Assembly: GCF_900460955.1 (NCBI RefSeq)
Contig: NZ_UFUW01000001.1
Span: forward strand, 2,341,001 to 2,405,000
Origin: Cardiobacterium valvarum
GTDB lineage: Bacteria; Pseudomonadota; Gammaproteobacteria; Cardiobacteriales; Cardiobacteriaceae
Reading direction: 5' to 3'
Length of the DNA stretch: 64,000 nt
The notes beneath the pieces were generated by a model. That model was given only the letters and a program-made list of their open reading frames with translations. It was not told the DNA's origin and searched no databases. Made by a program: the position numbers and the translations under genes. Of this stretch, positions 32,753-42,057 are shown piece after piece (the first letter of the stretch is position 1; every line of letters begins with the position of its first letter).

Positions 32753-33387
32753 GGGGTTTCCTCGGCTGTCGGCCAGTTATAGCCGATTTTATCGGCCCAG
32801 GTGTTGATGATGTGGCAGAAGATATCGGCGGTGAGTTCGGCGTCGTATTTGGCACCGTGGGCTTTTTGGCTGTCGTAGTCGAAGCCGCCCTGTTTGGCGA
32901 CCCGCGCCAGCACGGTTTGTCCGTAGGCGAGTGCACCGAGAGTGACGGTATCAAGGACGCTGAAGGGGTGAAAGGGGTTGCGTTTGTAGCCGGTACGTTC
33001 GGCAAAGGCGTTGATGAAACCGAGGTCGAAGGTGGCGTTGTGCCCGACGAGGATGCTGCGGCTGCATTCTTGTTGTTTTTGGTAGGCGCGGATTTCGTCA
33101 AAGAAGCGTTCGGCCGCTTTGTCTTCGTGATAGGCGGGACGCAGCGGGTGAAAAGGGTCAATACCGGTGATTTTCAGGGCTTCGGGGTCAATGTTGGCGC
33201 CAGCGAAGGGGTGGATGTGGTAGTGGATGGTGTGGCTGCGGGTGAGGTGGTTGTCGTCGTCGAAGTTGACGAGCACTGCGGCCACTTCAAGCAACGCGTC
33301 TTTTTTCGCGTCAAAGCCGCCGGTTTCGACGTCAATGACGACCGGCAGGAAGCCGCGAAAGCGCTGGCTGATGAGGGTTTGGGGCAT
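32749..33387 (-). CDS. rnt: Ribonuclease T
   Basis: DEDD-family 3'-5' exoribonuclease trimming tRNA and 5S/23S rRNA 3' ends. It has 212 residues from the start MPQTLISQRFRGFLPVVIDV at 33387 (an in-frame Met four codons upstream is less likely). Exo motifs: VVIDVETGGF (D-x-E) near 15-24, LVGHNATFDLGFINAF near 114-129, and AHGAKYDAELTADIF near 175-189 (H...D). Basic RNA-binding patches are as in other RNase T. It lies in a run of same-strand genes downstream of pgsA. Confidence 0.93.
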   Translation of the reverse strand: MPQTLISQRFRGFLPVVIDVETGGFDAKKDALLEVAAVLVNFDDDNHLTRSHTIHYHIHPFAGANIDPEALKITGIDPFHPLRPAYHEDKAAERFFDEIRAYQKQQECSRSILVGHNATFDLGFINAFAERTGYKRNPFHPFSVLDTVTLGALAYGQTVLARVAKQGGFDYDSQKAHGAKYDAELTADIFCHIINTWADKIGYNWPTAEETP

Positions 33388-33408
33388 GTGTGGTTCCAAT
33401 GGCGCGGC

Positions 33409-34008
33409 TCAGGTTTTTTCTTGCATGGCAGCGCGGAAGTAGTTGTAGGCGGCAGCGGTGTATTGCCACATGGAGAGGATAGTGAGGACGGAGGCGATGA
33501 GGATGAGCACCTGGCCGATGCGCCAGATGGGCAGGCCCAGCCAGTCTTCGCGGTAGATGAGGAAGCCCATCGAGAACATTTGCACGGTGGTTTTCCATTT
33601 GCCGATTTTGGCGACGGCGACGACGCCGCGATGGCCGATGCCGCTCATCCATTCGCGCAACGCCGAGATCCAGATTTCCCGGCCGATGATGATAAGGGCG
33701 CAGAGCATGAGCCAGATGCTGGGGTTTTCTTTGATGAGGACGATGAGGACGGCGGCGACCATGAGTTTGTCGGCAACGGGATCAAGGAAGGCGCCGAAGG
33801 CGCTTTCTTCTTTGAGGTGGCGCGCCAGCCAGCCGTCGAAGAAGTCGCTGAGGCAGGCGATGGTATAGACGCCGAGCGAGAGCCACTGGCCCCAACTGTG
33901 CGGATGGCAGTAGTAGGTGAGGATGAAGAGGGGAATGAGCACCATGCGCAGGATGGTGAGTTTCATCGCCCAGCCGCTGAGGAAGTGTTTGGGGGGTGTT
34001 GGTGTCAT
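33409..34008 (-). CDS. pgsA: CDP-diacylglycerol--glycerol-3-phosphate 3-phosphatidyltransferase
   Basis: Inner-membrane enzyme making phosphatidylglycerol phosphate, 199 residues with several membrane helices. The CDP-alcohol phosphotransferase signature DG(x)2AR(x)8G(x)3D(x)3D is seen in DFFDGWLARHLKEESAFG followed by AFLDPVADK, about residues 55-82. The start at 34008 is 3 bp after the uvrC stop; a second Met at residue 15 (MKLTILRM) begins closer to typical PgsA N-termini and could be the real start. The uvrC-pgsA pairing is conserved in gammaproteobacteria. Confidence 0.93.
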   Translation of the reverse strand: MTPTPPKHFLSGWAMKLTILRMVLIPLFILTYYCHPHSWGQWLSLGVYTIACLSDFFDGWLARHLKEESAFGAFLDPVADKLMVAAVLIVLIKENPSIWLMLCALIIIGREIWISALREWMSGIGHRGVVAVAKIGKWKTTVQMFSMGFLIYREDWLGLPIWRIGQVLILIASVLTILSMWQYTAAAYNYFRAAMQEKT

Positions 34009-34011
34009 GGG

Positions 34012-35844
34012 TCAGCCTTGTTCATGAAGGGTGGCGTAGATTTCTTTGGCCAGGGTTTCGCTAACGCCGGGAACGCGTGCGAGTTCTTCGACGCCGGCAA
34101 GCCGGATTTGTGCCAGTCCGCCAAAATATTTTAGCAGCGCTTGCCGACGTTTGGCACCTACGCCGGGGATTTGTTCGAGCACAGATCGCTTGCTGTTTTT
34201 GGCGCGTCCGGCGCGGTGGCCGGTGATGGCGAAGCGGTGTGCTTCGTCGCGGATTTGCACGATGAGCTGCATCGCCTGGCTGTCCGGTGGCAGGTAGCGC
34301 GCGGTTTCTTCGTGCGGGAACCAGAATTGTTCGAGTCCGGCCTTGCGCCCCTGCCCTTTGGCGACGCCGACGAGATGCACGCCGCTGATGCCGAGTTCGT
34401 TGAATACTTCCACCGCCTGACGCAACTGTCCTTTGCCGCCGTCAATGAAGAGCACATCCGGCAGGACGCCGTCTTCTTTCCGGATACGCTCGAAGCGGCG
34501 GCTGACGGTCTGGCGGATGGCGGCGTAGTCGTCACCTGCCGCCACATCTCGGATGTTGTAGCGGCGGTAATCGCTTTTCAATGCGCCGCGATGGTCGAAG
34601 ACGACGCAGGAAGCGACGGTTGCCTCGCCCTGGGTATGGCTGATGTCAATGCATTCGAGGCGTTCAGGGATGTCCGGCCAGGCGAAGGCTTCGGCGAGCG
34701 CGGCAAAACGCTGCTGCATGGTGAGTTTGCCGGTCAGGCGCAGGCTGAGGCTGAGTTTCGCGTTCTCTTCGGCGAGTTCCAGCCATTTGCGCCGCATGTC
34801 GCGCGGGTGGCTGTTCAGCATGGTCTTGCGCCCGTTTTTCTCGCTGAGCCAGGCGGAGATGGTGCCGGCATCGGCCAGTTCATGGTTCAGAATCAACTGC
34901 GGCGGTGCGTGGCGCTCGTGGTAATACTGGGTGATGAAGGCGGCGAGGATGTCCGCTTCCGGCGTCTCTTCCGGCAGCTTCGGGTAATAGGCCTGCGAGG
35001 TGACGTTGTGCCCGTCGCGGTAAAACAACACCTGTACGCAGGCCTCGCCGTAAGCGGTCGCCACCGCCAGTACGTCTGCATCGGCCTCGCCCGCCACCAT
35101 GTGCTGCTTCTCGGTGGTCTTGCGCAACTGAATCAGCTGGTCACGCAGCAGCGCTGCCTGCTCGTAAGCGCGATTTTCTGCCGCCGCTTCCATCTTGGTG
35201 GTGAGTTCCTGCAACAGCATGTCGCTCTTGCCGTTCAGAAAATCGCGGGTATGCGCGACGGTTTCCGCATAGGCGGCGCGGTCGATATAGTCAACGCAGG
35301 GCGCGTAGCAGCGCTCAATCTGATACTGCAAACAGGGACGGCTGCGGCTGGCGAAATAGCTGTCCTCACACTGGCGCACGCGGAACACCTTGGCAAGGAT
35401 TTCCAGCGCATAACGCGCCGCCTGCACATTCGGATACGGCCCGAAATACTCGCCGCCCTTGCGTGCGCCGCGATGCAGCGCCAGGCGAGGGAAGGCGTGC
35501 GCGCTGAGGTGGATATAGGGATAGCTCTTGTCGTCGCGCAGCAGAATGTTGTACTTCGGCAGGTGCGTCTTGATCAGATTATTCTCAAGAATCAGCGCCT
35601 CGGTCTCGCTGTGCGTAATCGTCGTATCAATATCCACCACCTGCCGCATCAGCGCCCGCGTCTTCACGCTCATGCCACTCTCGCGGAAATAGCTTGATAA
35701 GCGGCTGCGCAGATTCTTCGCCTTGCCGACATAGAGTACCGTGCCGTCGCTGTCGCGCATCTGGTAGACACCAGGCAGGGTGGCGACATGGCTGAGGAAC
35801 GTCTTCGGGTCGAAGCGGCGCTGGCTGGCCTCGCTCATAGCCAT
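34012..35844 (-). CDS. uvrC: Excinuclease ABC subunit C
   Basis: Nucleotide-excision-repair endonuclease making the two incisions around DNA damage. It has 610 residues. GIY-YIG domain near 15-95 (LPGVYQMRDSDGTVLYVGKA), UVR domain near 205-235, RNase-H-like domain with the C-terminal catalytic residues (CIDISHTQGEATVASCVVF near 393, DVLFIDGGKGQL near 460), and the helix-hairpin-helix at the end (IPGVGAKRRQALLKYFG, VPGVSETLAKEIY). Two Met codons (35844, 35838) are possible starts. It heads the uvrC-pgsA pair. Confidence 0.96.
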   Translation of the reverse strand: MAMSEASQRRFDPKTFLSHVATLPGVYQMRDSDGTVLYVGKAKNLRSRLSSYFRESGMSVKTRALMRQVVDIDTTITHSETEALILENNLIKTHLPKYNILLRDDKSYPYIHLSAHAFPRLALHRGARKGGEYFGPYPNVQAARYALEILAKVFRVRQCEDSYFASRSRPCLQYQIERCYAPCVDYIDRAAYAETVAHTRDFLNGKSDMLLQELTTKMEAAAENRAYEQAALLRDQLIQLRKTTEKQHMVAGEADADVLAVATAYGEACVQVLFYRDGHNVTSQAYYPKLPEETPEADILAAFITQYYHERHAPPQLILNHELADAGTISAWLSEKNGRKTMLNSHPRDMRRKWLELAEENAKLSLSLRLTGKLTMQQRFAALAEAFAWPDIPERLECIDISHTQGEATVASCVVFDHRGALKSDYRRYNIRDVAAGDDYAAIRQTVSRRFERIRKEDGVLPDVLFIDGGKGQLRQAVEVFNELGISGVHLVGVAKGQGRKAGLEQFWFPHEETARYLPPDSQAMQLIVQIRDEAHRFAITGHRAGRAKNSKRSVLEQIPGVGAKRRQALLKYFGGLAQIRLAGVEELARVPGVSETLAKEIYATLHEQG

Positions 35845-35880
35845 AGGTACCTATACCTCAATACACACAGGGAAGAAGGG

Positions 35881-36025
35881 AATCCCCCCTCGCCCGCTTG
35901 CGGGACTGGAACAGTTCGCGTAGCGAGAAAGGGGCAGGGGTGGGGGCACTCGTCCGCAGGACGAACCACACCCAGTGGGCAGATGGCCATTTCCTGCCCT
36001 CCTCCCGCAAGCAGGAGGGGGGATT
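35881..36025. repeat. GC-rich palindromic repeats upstream of uvrC
   Basis: CCCCCCTCGCCCGCTTGCGG, then AGGGGTGGGGGCACTCG-type sequence, TCGTCCGCAGGACGA (perfect palindrome), and CCTCCCGCAAGCAGGAGG. The same modules (CCCTCGCCCGCTTGCGGG and TCGTCCGCAGGACGAACC) recur at 60298-60490. This is a REP-like family filling the uvrC-kdsB intergenic space. Confidence 0.6.
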
Positions 36026-36078
36026 GTCCCTTGTCTCGAAAAGAATTTTCCATGACTGAGAGACAGGGGCCCCTATGT

Positions 36079-36822
36079 TCATAACCCGCCCAACACCGCC
36101 TCAACGCGCCGCACATCTTCCTCGCAGTCCACCCCTGGCGGTGGCGCCTCGCTCACCACGCCGACCGCGACGCGCAGCCCGTGTTCCAAAAAGCGCAGCT
36201 GCTCCAGTTTCTCCGCCTCTTCCAGCGGTGTTGCCGCCAACAGCGGATAGCGCTTCAGCGCCGCGACGCGATAGGCATAAATGCCGATATGGCGCAGATA
36301 CGGAAACGCCGCATCAAACCCGCCTGCATCACGCACAAACGGGATCAGCGCGCGGCTGAAATACAGCGCCAGCCCCTGTTGATCGCGCACCACCTTCACC
36401 GCCGTCGCCGCTGTCGGGTCATCCGCAGCGGAAAACGGCGTAGCCAGCGTCGCCACCGCCGCCTCCGGATGCGCGGCCAGTGTCGCTGCCACCTCGCGAA
36501 TCAGCACCGGCGGCAACAGCGGCTCGTCGCCCTGCACATTGACGACGATGGTGTCATCCGCCCAGCCTTCCTTATCGGCAACCTCGCACAGCCGCTCCGT
36601 GCCATTGGCATGATCGCTGCGCGTCGCCACCACCTGCACCGGTTCACCGGCAAGCGCGGCGGCAATGCGCGCGTCATCATGCGCAACCCATACCGGGAAT
36701 CCGCCCTGCACCGCCTGCCGCGCCGTGCGCACCACCATCGGCAGCCCGGCAATCAGACGCAGCGGCTTGCCGGGCAGGCGGGTGGAGGCAAAGCGGGCGG
36801 GAATAACGACGACGGTGTTCAT
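36079..36822 (-). CDS. kdsB: CMP-KDO synthetase (3-deoxy-manno-octulosonate cytidylyltransferase)
   Basis: Cytoplasmic enzyme activating KDO for lipid A-core assembly, so the organism makes LPS or LOS. It has 247 residues. The N-terminal nucleotide-binding segment is VVIPARFASTRLPGKPL (residues 4-20). VVNVQGDEPLLPP near 93-105 binds the metal and sugar. PYLRHIGIYAYRVAAL near 178 and PLEEAEKLEQLRFLEHG near 199-215 are family hallmarks. It stands alone between two repeat-rich intergenic regions. Confidence 0.95.
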   Translation of the reverse strand: MNTVVVIPARFASTRLPGKPLRLIAGLPMVVRTARQAVQGGFPVWVAHDDARIAAALAGEPVQVVATRSDHANGTERLCEVADKEGWADDTIVVNVQGDEPLLPPVLIREVAATLAAHPEAAVATLATPFSAADDPTAATAVKVVRDQQGLALYFSRALIPFVRDAGGFDAAFPYLRHIGIYAYRVAALKRYPLLAATPLEEAEKLEQLRFLEHGLRVAVGVVSEAPPPGVDCEEDVRRVEAVLGGL

Positions 36823-36890
36823 GAGGGTGTTCCTGGATTAAAGCGGGAAAGCGGCATTGTACCTGCGGCACGCGGAGAAGGATGCCGGAT

Positions 36891-37216
36891 GGTACCAAGC
36901 GTTGCGATTACTGGGTTTGCGTCGGTTGGCGAGGGGTTTTGCTGGAGACGTTGCAGGCAACGTCTCGACATTGCTCCTTCTGCCGTAGCGCTACCGTGCC
37001 ATCCCAAATGCTGCCAAGCGGCGTAAATACTGGGCCTACCAAGCGGCGTAGTTGCTGGATTTCGTAGAGACGTTGCAAGCAACGTCTCTACATTGCTCCT
37101 TCTGCCGTCGCGCTACCGTGCCATCCCAAATGCCGCCAAGCGGCATAAACACTGGGCCCGCCAGGCGGCGTGGTTACTGGGTTTCGTAGAGACGTTGCCT
37201 GCAACGTATCAGAATC
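36891..37216 (+). repeat. 122-bp tandem repeat containing a palindrome and 26-bp units
   Basis: The palindrome GAGACGTTGCAAGCAACGTC recurs at 36945, 37067 and (partly) 37189, exactly 122 bp apart. It is followed each time by CATTGCTCCTTCTGCCGT and CGTGCCATCCCAAATGC, and then by two units of the dispersed repeat (CCAAGCGGCGTAAATACTGG or CCAAGCGGCATAAACACTGG). About 2.3 copies. A further single unit lies at 37312-37335. The whole kdsB-cytochrome intergenic space (36823-37335) consists of this. Confidence 0.85.
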
Positions 37217-37335
37217 AAAAATGGGCAGTTTCCCCACTTGGCGGTTGCATTTGTCCGGAACGCAAGAAGCAGGCTGCGTCTGCTTGATGGGCTAAAGCCC
37301 ATCCCACGCCCGCCAAGCGGCATCCATGCTCGCCG

Positions 37336-37971
37336 TCACGGCTCCTGCGTCGAGAGCCAGGCGGCGACAGCGGCGCTATCTTCTTTATTCAAGTGACTCG
37401 CGTTCGGGAACATTCCCTTATCGTCGGCGCTGTCATTGGGGCGGTCGCCACGTTGCCAGGCGATGATTTGCGCGCGCAGATACGACGCAGGCTGGGCGGT
37501 AATGGCGGGGATTTTGCCGTCGCCGCGATTGCCCGCCCCGTGACACTGCGTGCAAGGCTGGATGTTACGTTCTGAATCGCCCTGCTCCGCCAATACCTTG
37601 CCGCGCGCAAGTAGCGCTTCCTCAGGAGGCGCTGCGGCAGCAGTAACGGGTGCGGGCGGCAGCGTCGCGTAATAAGCGGCGATATCCGCCATTTTCTGCT
37701 CGTCCATCATCCTGGAAAACGTCTTCATCGAGGCAGACTTGCGTTCGCCGCTTTTATAGGCAGCGAGCTGGGCGGCGAGGTACTCGGCATTAAGTCCGGC
37801 CAGACGCGGCCAGGCTTCCCCATTGGCATTGTCACGACCATTGCCGTCCTCCTGGTGGCAGCCGACGCAGGCGCCGCTCAACGCCTTGCCACGTGCCGCA
37901 TCACCGCTTTCAGCACCGATAGCGACGTGAGCGGCGAAGCATACAACCATAATAATGATGGAATTTTTCAT
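37336..37971 (-). CDS. Dihaem c-type cytochrome (cytochrome c4-like)
   Basis: Periplasmic electron carrier of 211 residues. Signal peptide about residues 1-20 (MKNSIIIMVVCFAAHVAIGA). Two class I haem domains with CVGCH near 35-39 and CTQCH near 135-139, with axial Met candidates in the SMKTFSRMMD and GMFPNASHL regions. The start at 37971 has GAGG six bases upstream; a long upstream extension was rejected. Cytochrome c4 family members pass electrons to terminal oxidases or nitrite reductases. It is divergent from ubiK, a respiratory-quinone accessory gene. Confidence 0.88.
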   Translation of the reverse strand: MKNSIIIMVVCFAAHVAIGAESGDAARGKALSGACVGCHQEDGNGRDNANGEAWPRLAGLNAEYLAAQLAAYKSGERKSASMKTFSRMMDEQKMADIAAYYATLPPAPVTAAAAPPEEALLARGKVLAEQGDSERNIQPCTQCHGAGNRGDGKIPAITAQPASYLRAQIIAWQRGDRPNDSADDKGMFPNASHLNKEDSAAVAAWLSTQEP

Positions 37972-38024
37972 AATGCCCTCTGTGTTACACTGCACCGCCA
38001 TTATGTCATGCCGTGGAGTTTGCA

Positions 38025-38276
38025 ATGAAAAACAACCCTTTTTCCTTTTTCCTGGATCAACTGGAACAGAAATTGCCCGGCTCGCTGCGCCCGATGCCGG
38101 CGGAAATTCGCGCTGCCGCCCGCGCGATGATGGATGAGCGGTTGGCAAAATTCGACTGGGTGCCACGCAGTGAATTTGAGGCGCAGGAATATCTGCTGGC
38201 GCAGGCAGAAGCGCGCATCGCTGCGCTGGAAGCGAAGTTGAACGCCACACTGCCGCAGACGGGTCCGGGGGTTTGA
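38025..38276 (+). CDS. ubiK: Ubiquinone biosynthesis accessory factor UbiK (YqiC/BMFP family)
   Basis: An 83-residue protein: an N-terminal amphipathic region (FSFFLDQLEQKLPGSLRPMPAEIRAAARAMMDERLAKFDWVPRSEFE) followed by a C-terminal coiled coil (LLAQAEARIAALEAKLNA). UbiK binds the Ubi complex and lipids. The start at 38025 has GGAG seven bases upstream; a GTG four codons earlier overlaps that ribosome binding site and was rejected. It is convergent with ilvD across a bidirectional terminator. Confidence 0.9.
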   Translation: MKNNPFSFFLDQLEQKLPGSLRPMPAEIRAAARAMMDERLAKFDWVPRSEFEAQEYLLAQAEARIAALEAKLNATLPQTGPGV

Positions 38277-38305
38277 GTTGCCCTGCCCTTTCAAGCGGAC
38301 AGCGA

Positions 38306-38336
38306 TAAAAAAACGGGCCTTGCGGCCCGTTTTTTT
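38306..38336. terminator. Bidirectional terminator between ubiK and ilvD
   Basis: AAAAAACGGGCC-TTGC-GGCCCGTTTTTTT, with T-runs on both strands. Confidence 0.9.
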
Positions 38337-38348
38337 ATGCGAGAAAGT

Positions 38349-40193
38349 TCAATCCAGCTTGCTGAGATCGCGCACCGCCCCTTTGTCGGCGCTGGTGGCG
38401 AGCAGCGCGTAGGCTTTCAGCGCGGCGGAGACTTGGCGCGCGCGTGGTTCGGCGGGTTTCCAGCCTTTTGCGTCCTGTTCGGCACGGCGGCGTGTCATTT
38501 CTTCATCGCTGATGTCGAGGTGGATACGGCGCGCGGGAATGTCGATGTGGATGATGTCGCCATCGCGCACGAGACCGATGGCGCCGCCTGATGCTGCTTC
38601 CGGCGAGGCATGACCGATGGAAAGACCGGAGGTGCCGCCGGAGAAGCGGCCATCGGTGAGCAGCGCGCATTGGGCGCCAAGTCCCATGGATTTGAGGTAG
38701 CTGGTCGGATAGAGCATTTCCTGCATACCCGGCCCGCCTTTCGGCCCTTCGTAGCGGATGACGACAACATCGCCCGCTTTGACTTCGCGTTTGAGAATAC
38801 CGTTCACGGCGGCGTCCTGGCTTTCGTAAACGATAGCTTTGCCGCTGAATGTGTGAATGCTTGCATCCACCCCGGCGGTTTTGACGACGCAGCCATCTTC
38901 GGCAATGTTGCCGTAGAGGACAGCAAGGCCGCCGTCTTGCGAGTAGGCGTGGGCAAGATCGCGGATGCAGCCGCCCGCGCGATCATCATCCACGCTGTCG
39001 TAACGACAGTTTTGCGAGAAGGCGGTCTGGCTGCGCAGTCCGGCCGGGCCTGCTTGGTAGAATTCGCGGATTTCCGGGGCAGGGTCGCGGGTCAGGTCAT
39101 AGCGGTCAATGGCCTCTTGCAGGGTCGCGCTGTGCACGGTCGGCATGTCGGTACGGATGAGGCCTGCGCGCGCGAGTTCGGCGAGGATGTTCATGATGCC
39201 GCCGGCGCGGTGCACGTCTTCGATGTGGTATTTGGGCTCGTTCGGCGCGACTTTGCACAGCTGCGGGATGCGACGCGACAGGGCATCAATGTCTTTCATG
39301 GTATAGGGGACCTGCGCTTCTTGCGCGGTGGCGAGCAGGTGCAAGATGGTGTTGGTCGAGCCGCCCATGGCGATGTCGAGGGTCATGGCGTTCTGGAAGG
39401 CATCGAAGTTAGCAATAGAACGCGGCAGGACGCTGCTGTCGCCCTCGTGGTAGTAACGCTCGGTGATGGCGACAATGGTGCGCGCAGCATTCAGGAAGAG
39501 CTGTTTGCGGTCAGCATGGGTAGCGAGGGTGGTGCCGTTACCGGGCAGCGACAGACCCAGCGCTTCGGTCAGGCAGTTCATGGAATTGGCGGTGTACATA
39601 CCGGAGCAGGAACCACAGGTCGGGCAGGCGTTTTTTTCGTAATCATCAACGGTCGCATCATCGATTTGCGGGTCAACGGCATAGACGATGGCATCAACCA
39701 GGTCGAGTTTGTGCTTGGCAAGTGCGGTTTTGCCCGCTTCCATCGGTCCGCCGGAGACGAAAACGGCGGGAATATTGAGGCGCATCGCCGCCATTAGCAT
39801 GCCAGGGGTAATTTTGTCGCAGTTGGAGATGCAGATCATGGCATCAGCGCAGTGCGCGTTCACCATGTATTCGACGGAATCGGCAATGATGTCGCGGCTT
39901 GGCAGCGAATAGAGCATACCGTCATGCCCCATGGCGATGCCGTCATCCACGGCGATGGTATTAAATTCTTTGGCGACCGCCCCCGCCGCTTCGATTTCGC
40001 GCGCGACCAGTTGCCCCATGTCTTTGAGGTGCACATGGCCGGGGACGAACTGGGTGAAGCTGTTGACTACGGCGATGATGGGTTTGTGGAAGTCTTCATC
40101 TTTCATGCCGGTAGCACGCCACAGAGCGCGGGCACCGGCCATGTTGCGTCCGGCGGTGGAGGTTTGGGAACGGAGAGGGATTGCCTTTGTCAT
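38349..40193 (-). CDS. ilvD: Dihydroxy-acid dehydratase
   Basis: Fe-S enzyme of valine, isoleucine and pantothenate synthesis, 614 residues. Cluster ligands lie in [11 protein letters not shown] near 120 and [19 protein letters not shown] near 193-211. The substrate/Mg motif [20 protein letters not shown] lies near 79-98, and [19 protein letters not shown] near 515-533 is conserved near the C-terminus. No leader-peptide attenuator or other ilv genes are seen next to it. It lies downstream of dolP, behind dolP's terminator. Confidence 0.97.
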   Translation of the reverse strand: MTKAIPLRSQTSTAGRNMAGARALWRATGMKDEDFHKPIIAVVNSFTQFVPGHVHLKDMGQLVAREIEAAGAVAKEFNTIAVDDGIAMGHDGMLYSLPSRDIIADSVEYMVNAHCADAMICISNCDKITPGMLMAAMRLNIPAVFVSGGPMEAGKTALAKHKLDLVDAIVYAVDPQIDDATVDDYEKNACPTCGSCSGMYTANSMNCLTEALGLSLPGNGTTLATHADRKQLFLNAARTIVAITERYYHEGDSSVLPRSIANFDAFQNAMTLDIAMGGSTNTILHLLATAQEAQVPYTMKDIDALSRRIPQLCKVAPNEPKYHIEDVHRAGGIMNILAELARAGLIRTDMPTVHSATLQEAIDRYDLTRDPAPEIREFYQAGPAGLRSQTAFSQNCRYDSVDDDRAGGCIRDLAHAYSQDGGLAVLYGNIAEDGCVVKTAGVDASIHTFSGKAIVYESQDAAVNGILKREVKAGDVVVIRYEGPKGGPGMQEMLYPTSYLKSMGLGAQCALLTDGRFSGGTSGLSIGHASPEAASGGAIGLVRDGDIIHIDIPARRIHLDISDEEMTRRRAEQDAKGWKPAEPRARQVSAALKAYALLATSADKGAVRDLSKLD

Positions 40194-40228
40194 GATGGTT
40201 GCCTGTTTTTTGCTGGGAATAGAAACAA

Positions 40229-40256
40229 TAAAGCCGACCGCAGGCGGTCGACTTTA
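40229..40256 (-). terminator. Terminator after dolP
   Basis: CGACCGC-AG-GCGGTCG stem extended by AAAG/CTTT with one mismatch; followed by TATTGTTTCT on the minus strand. Confidence 0.65.
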
Positions 40257-40269
40257 TGGAAGAGTGGAG

Positions 40270-40878
40270 TTAGATATTGCCACCGAGGGTAGTTGCCGCC
40301 GGATTGTTGACGATTTCAAACATGCTGACGATTTCTTTCACGCCGGAGACGCGGCGCGCAATATCTACCGCAGCCTGCGCTTCTTCTTCGCTGACAATGC
40401 CGAGTAAATAGGTGTAACCATGCTCGGTGACGACTTTGACGCGGGTCGGGTCGAATCCGGCGATTTTTACGTCCAGCAGTGCTGATTTAACTTTTGCCGT
40501 CTGCTTGGAATCGTAGGCGCGCTCCATGAAAGTACTGCGACGCCCGATAACCAGCTGGTTACGCACTTGTCTGACGCCAGGAACCTGCTCCACCGCAACA
40601 GTGATATGTTGACGAATGTTTTCGTTATAAGCCTCGCCGGTGAGCAGGATCATACCGTTATAGCCGGTGGCGCTGACGTGGCTGTTATCGGCAAGTGTCT
40701 TTGCCTGGCGGATGGTGTTCAGCACTTTTAATTCCAAGGCATTATCGTCAATGATGGTACCTGCCGAGCGCCGATCATGCACCATGCCGGCTGTCGTTGC
40801 TGCACCGCCAACAAGCATCATGCCACAGCCTTGCAACAACAAAGCGGCAAATGCAAGAGAAAGCATTTTTTTCATCAT
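40270..40878 (-). CDS. dolP: BON-domain outer-membrane lipoprotein DolP-like
   Basis: A 202-residue lipoprotein with signal LAFAALLLQGC (lipobox LLQGC, lipidated Cys18). Two BON domains follow: about 45-110 (DNALELKVLNTIRQAKTLADNSHVSATGYNGMILLTGEA) and 120-190 (TAKVKSALLDVKI, VKVVTEHGYTYLLGIVSEEEA). DolP (YraP) supports outer-membrane integrity near BamA and the septum in E. coli. The start may be 40878 or the adjacent Met at 40875. It is monocistronic with its own terminator. Confidence 0.88.
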   Translation of the reverse strand: MMKKMLSLAFAALLLQGCGMMLVGGAATTAGMVHDRRSAGTIIDDNALELKVLNTIRQAKTLADNSHVSATGYNGMILLTGEAYNENIRQHITVAVEQVPGVRQVRNQLVIGRRSTFMERAYDSKQTAKVKSALLDVKIAGFDPTRVKVVTEHGYTYLLGIVSEEEAQAAVDIARRVSGVKEIVSMFEIVNNPAATTLGGNI

Positions 40879-41025
40879 ACTCGCAAAAATCTGTGTTAAA
40901 TCGTGGGGTTCGCATTATAAACAAAATCTGCCCATGCCACTGTTTTGCGTGTGTAACGGAAACGCCGCTGCCAGGCGTGATGACTCTGTGTTCTTGATGC
41001 ACAAAACGGAAGCGTTCTATGGGCA

Positions 41026-41056
41026 ATAAAAAAGCGAACCCGAAGGTTCGCTTTTT
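41026..41056 (-). terminator. Terminator after the porin gene
   Basis: AAAGCGAACC-CGAA-GGTTCGCTTT stem followed on the minus strand by TTTATTG. Confidence 0.85.
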
Positions 41057-41073
41057 GCGGTAGAGGATACCGA

Positions 41074-42000
41074 TTAGAAGTCGTGGCGAACGCCAACAAC
41101 AACTTCGTAGTTATCGTCTTTACCTTTTTGACGCGGATCATAGTAAGAACCTTCAACCCAAGTGTAGGTACGCGGGCTGAGGTTGTATTGGTAACCAAGG
41201 GCATATTCATACCAATCGTTCTTACCTTTGCCATCGTCATAGCCGAAGCCAGCGCGGAAAGTGTTGTTACCGAGGTAGTATTCACCAGCCAGGTTGTAGT
41301 AGCTATCGGCACTGGATTCGTGTTCGTAACCCAAGCCAACTTTGAAGGTGTCGTTCTTGTAACCAGTAGAGCCACCCATCAACTCGGTAGAACCTTTACC
41401 TTGGTCACGATACTGGTAAGCACCGCCGAAGAAGATACCGCTATTTTCATAGAATGCGCCAGCTTCCCAAGCATCAATCCCTTTAGAGTCAGAGCTAGAG
41501 ATAACGCTATTGTCACCATCCAAGATCATAGAAGCGCCAATCTTGAAGCCATAGATATCCGGGCTAACGTAGCTGATAACTTTGCTCAGACGGCTAGGAC
41601 CCTTATTGTATTTGAAATAGACATCTTGGAAGTTATCGTTGAAATCGGTTGCGGTAGCAAAGATAGTTTTTTGACGTCCCAAGGTCAGGGTACCGAAGTC
41701 ACCTTTCAAACCGAGATAAGCATAACGGGTGCCTTCTTTAGCCGTAACACCAGCATCAGTTACGTTGAACTCGAAGCGGTAGAATGCTTGCAAACCGCCG
41801 TTGAGGTCTTCAGTACCACGGATACCGAAACGGGCAACGCTGCGGTTCAAATCCCAAACAGTTTTGTTAACAGCGCCGGTTTCACTATCGGCGACTTTGA
41901 CGGAATAACCGATAGCGCCATAAAGGGTCGTGGTATTTTCTGCTTGGGCAACGCCGACCATGCCGGCCAGAACGCTCAATGCAATCAGTGATTTTTTCAT
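41074..42000 (-). CDS. General outer-membrane porin
   Basis: A 308-residue trimeric-type beta-barrel porin (Gram-negative porin, Neisseria/Burkholderia-like). Signal peptide residues 1-20 (MKKSLIALSVLAGMVGVAQA). The mature protein starts ENTTTLYGAIGYSV. RFGIRGTEDLNGGLQAFYRFEF near 55-76 and YLGLKGDFGTLTLGRQ near 90-105 are typical early strands. Alternating hydrophobic strands continue to the C-terminal beta-signal VGVRHDF, ending in Phe. AGGAGA lies before the ATG. It has a clear sigma-70 promoter upstream and a strong terminator downstream, consistent with high expression. It is a likely major surface antigen. Confidence 0.92.
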   Translation of the reverse strand: MKKSLIALSVLAGMVGVAQAENTTTLYGAIGYSVKVADSETGAVNKTVWDLNRSVARFGIRGTEDLNGGLQAFYRFEFNVTDAGVTAKEGTRYAYLGLKGDFGTLTLGRQKTIFATATDFNDNFQDVYFKYNKGPSRLSKVISYVSPDIYGFKIGASMILDGDNSVISSSDSKGIDAWEAGAFYENSGIFFGGAYQYRDQGKGSTELMGGSTGYKNDTFKVGLGYEHESSADSYYNLAGEYYLGNNTFRAGFGYDDGKGKNDWYEYALGYQYNLSPRTYTWVEGSYYDPRQKGKDDNYEVVVGVRHDF

Positions 42001-42057
42001 GTTAAGTCTCCTAGCAATAGCTAAATTCAATTTCGCGGATCGCCTAATCCGGGGGCA

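Noticed and set aside
34141..35697. 518-residue plus-strand open frame antisense to uvrC
   Set aside because: Antisense shadow; UvrC motifs on the minus strand explain the region.
36891..37216. Palindromic repeats at 36.9-37.2 kb considered as a CRISPR array
   Set aside because: The sequence between repeats is also repeated (122-bp tandem unit), so there are no unique spacers.
39719..39727. AAGTGCGGT, the Pasteurellaceae DNA-uptake core, in ilvD (and complement at 3172-3180)
   Set aside because: Only two occurrences noticed in 64 kb, close to chance for a 9-mer, and no extended flanking motif. The Neisseria uptake word GCCGTCTGAA was not seen either.
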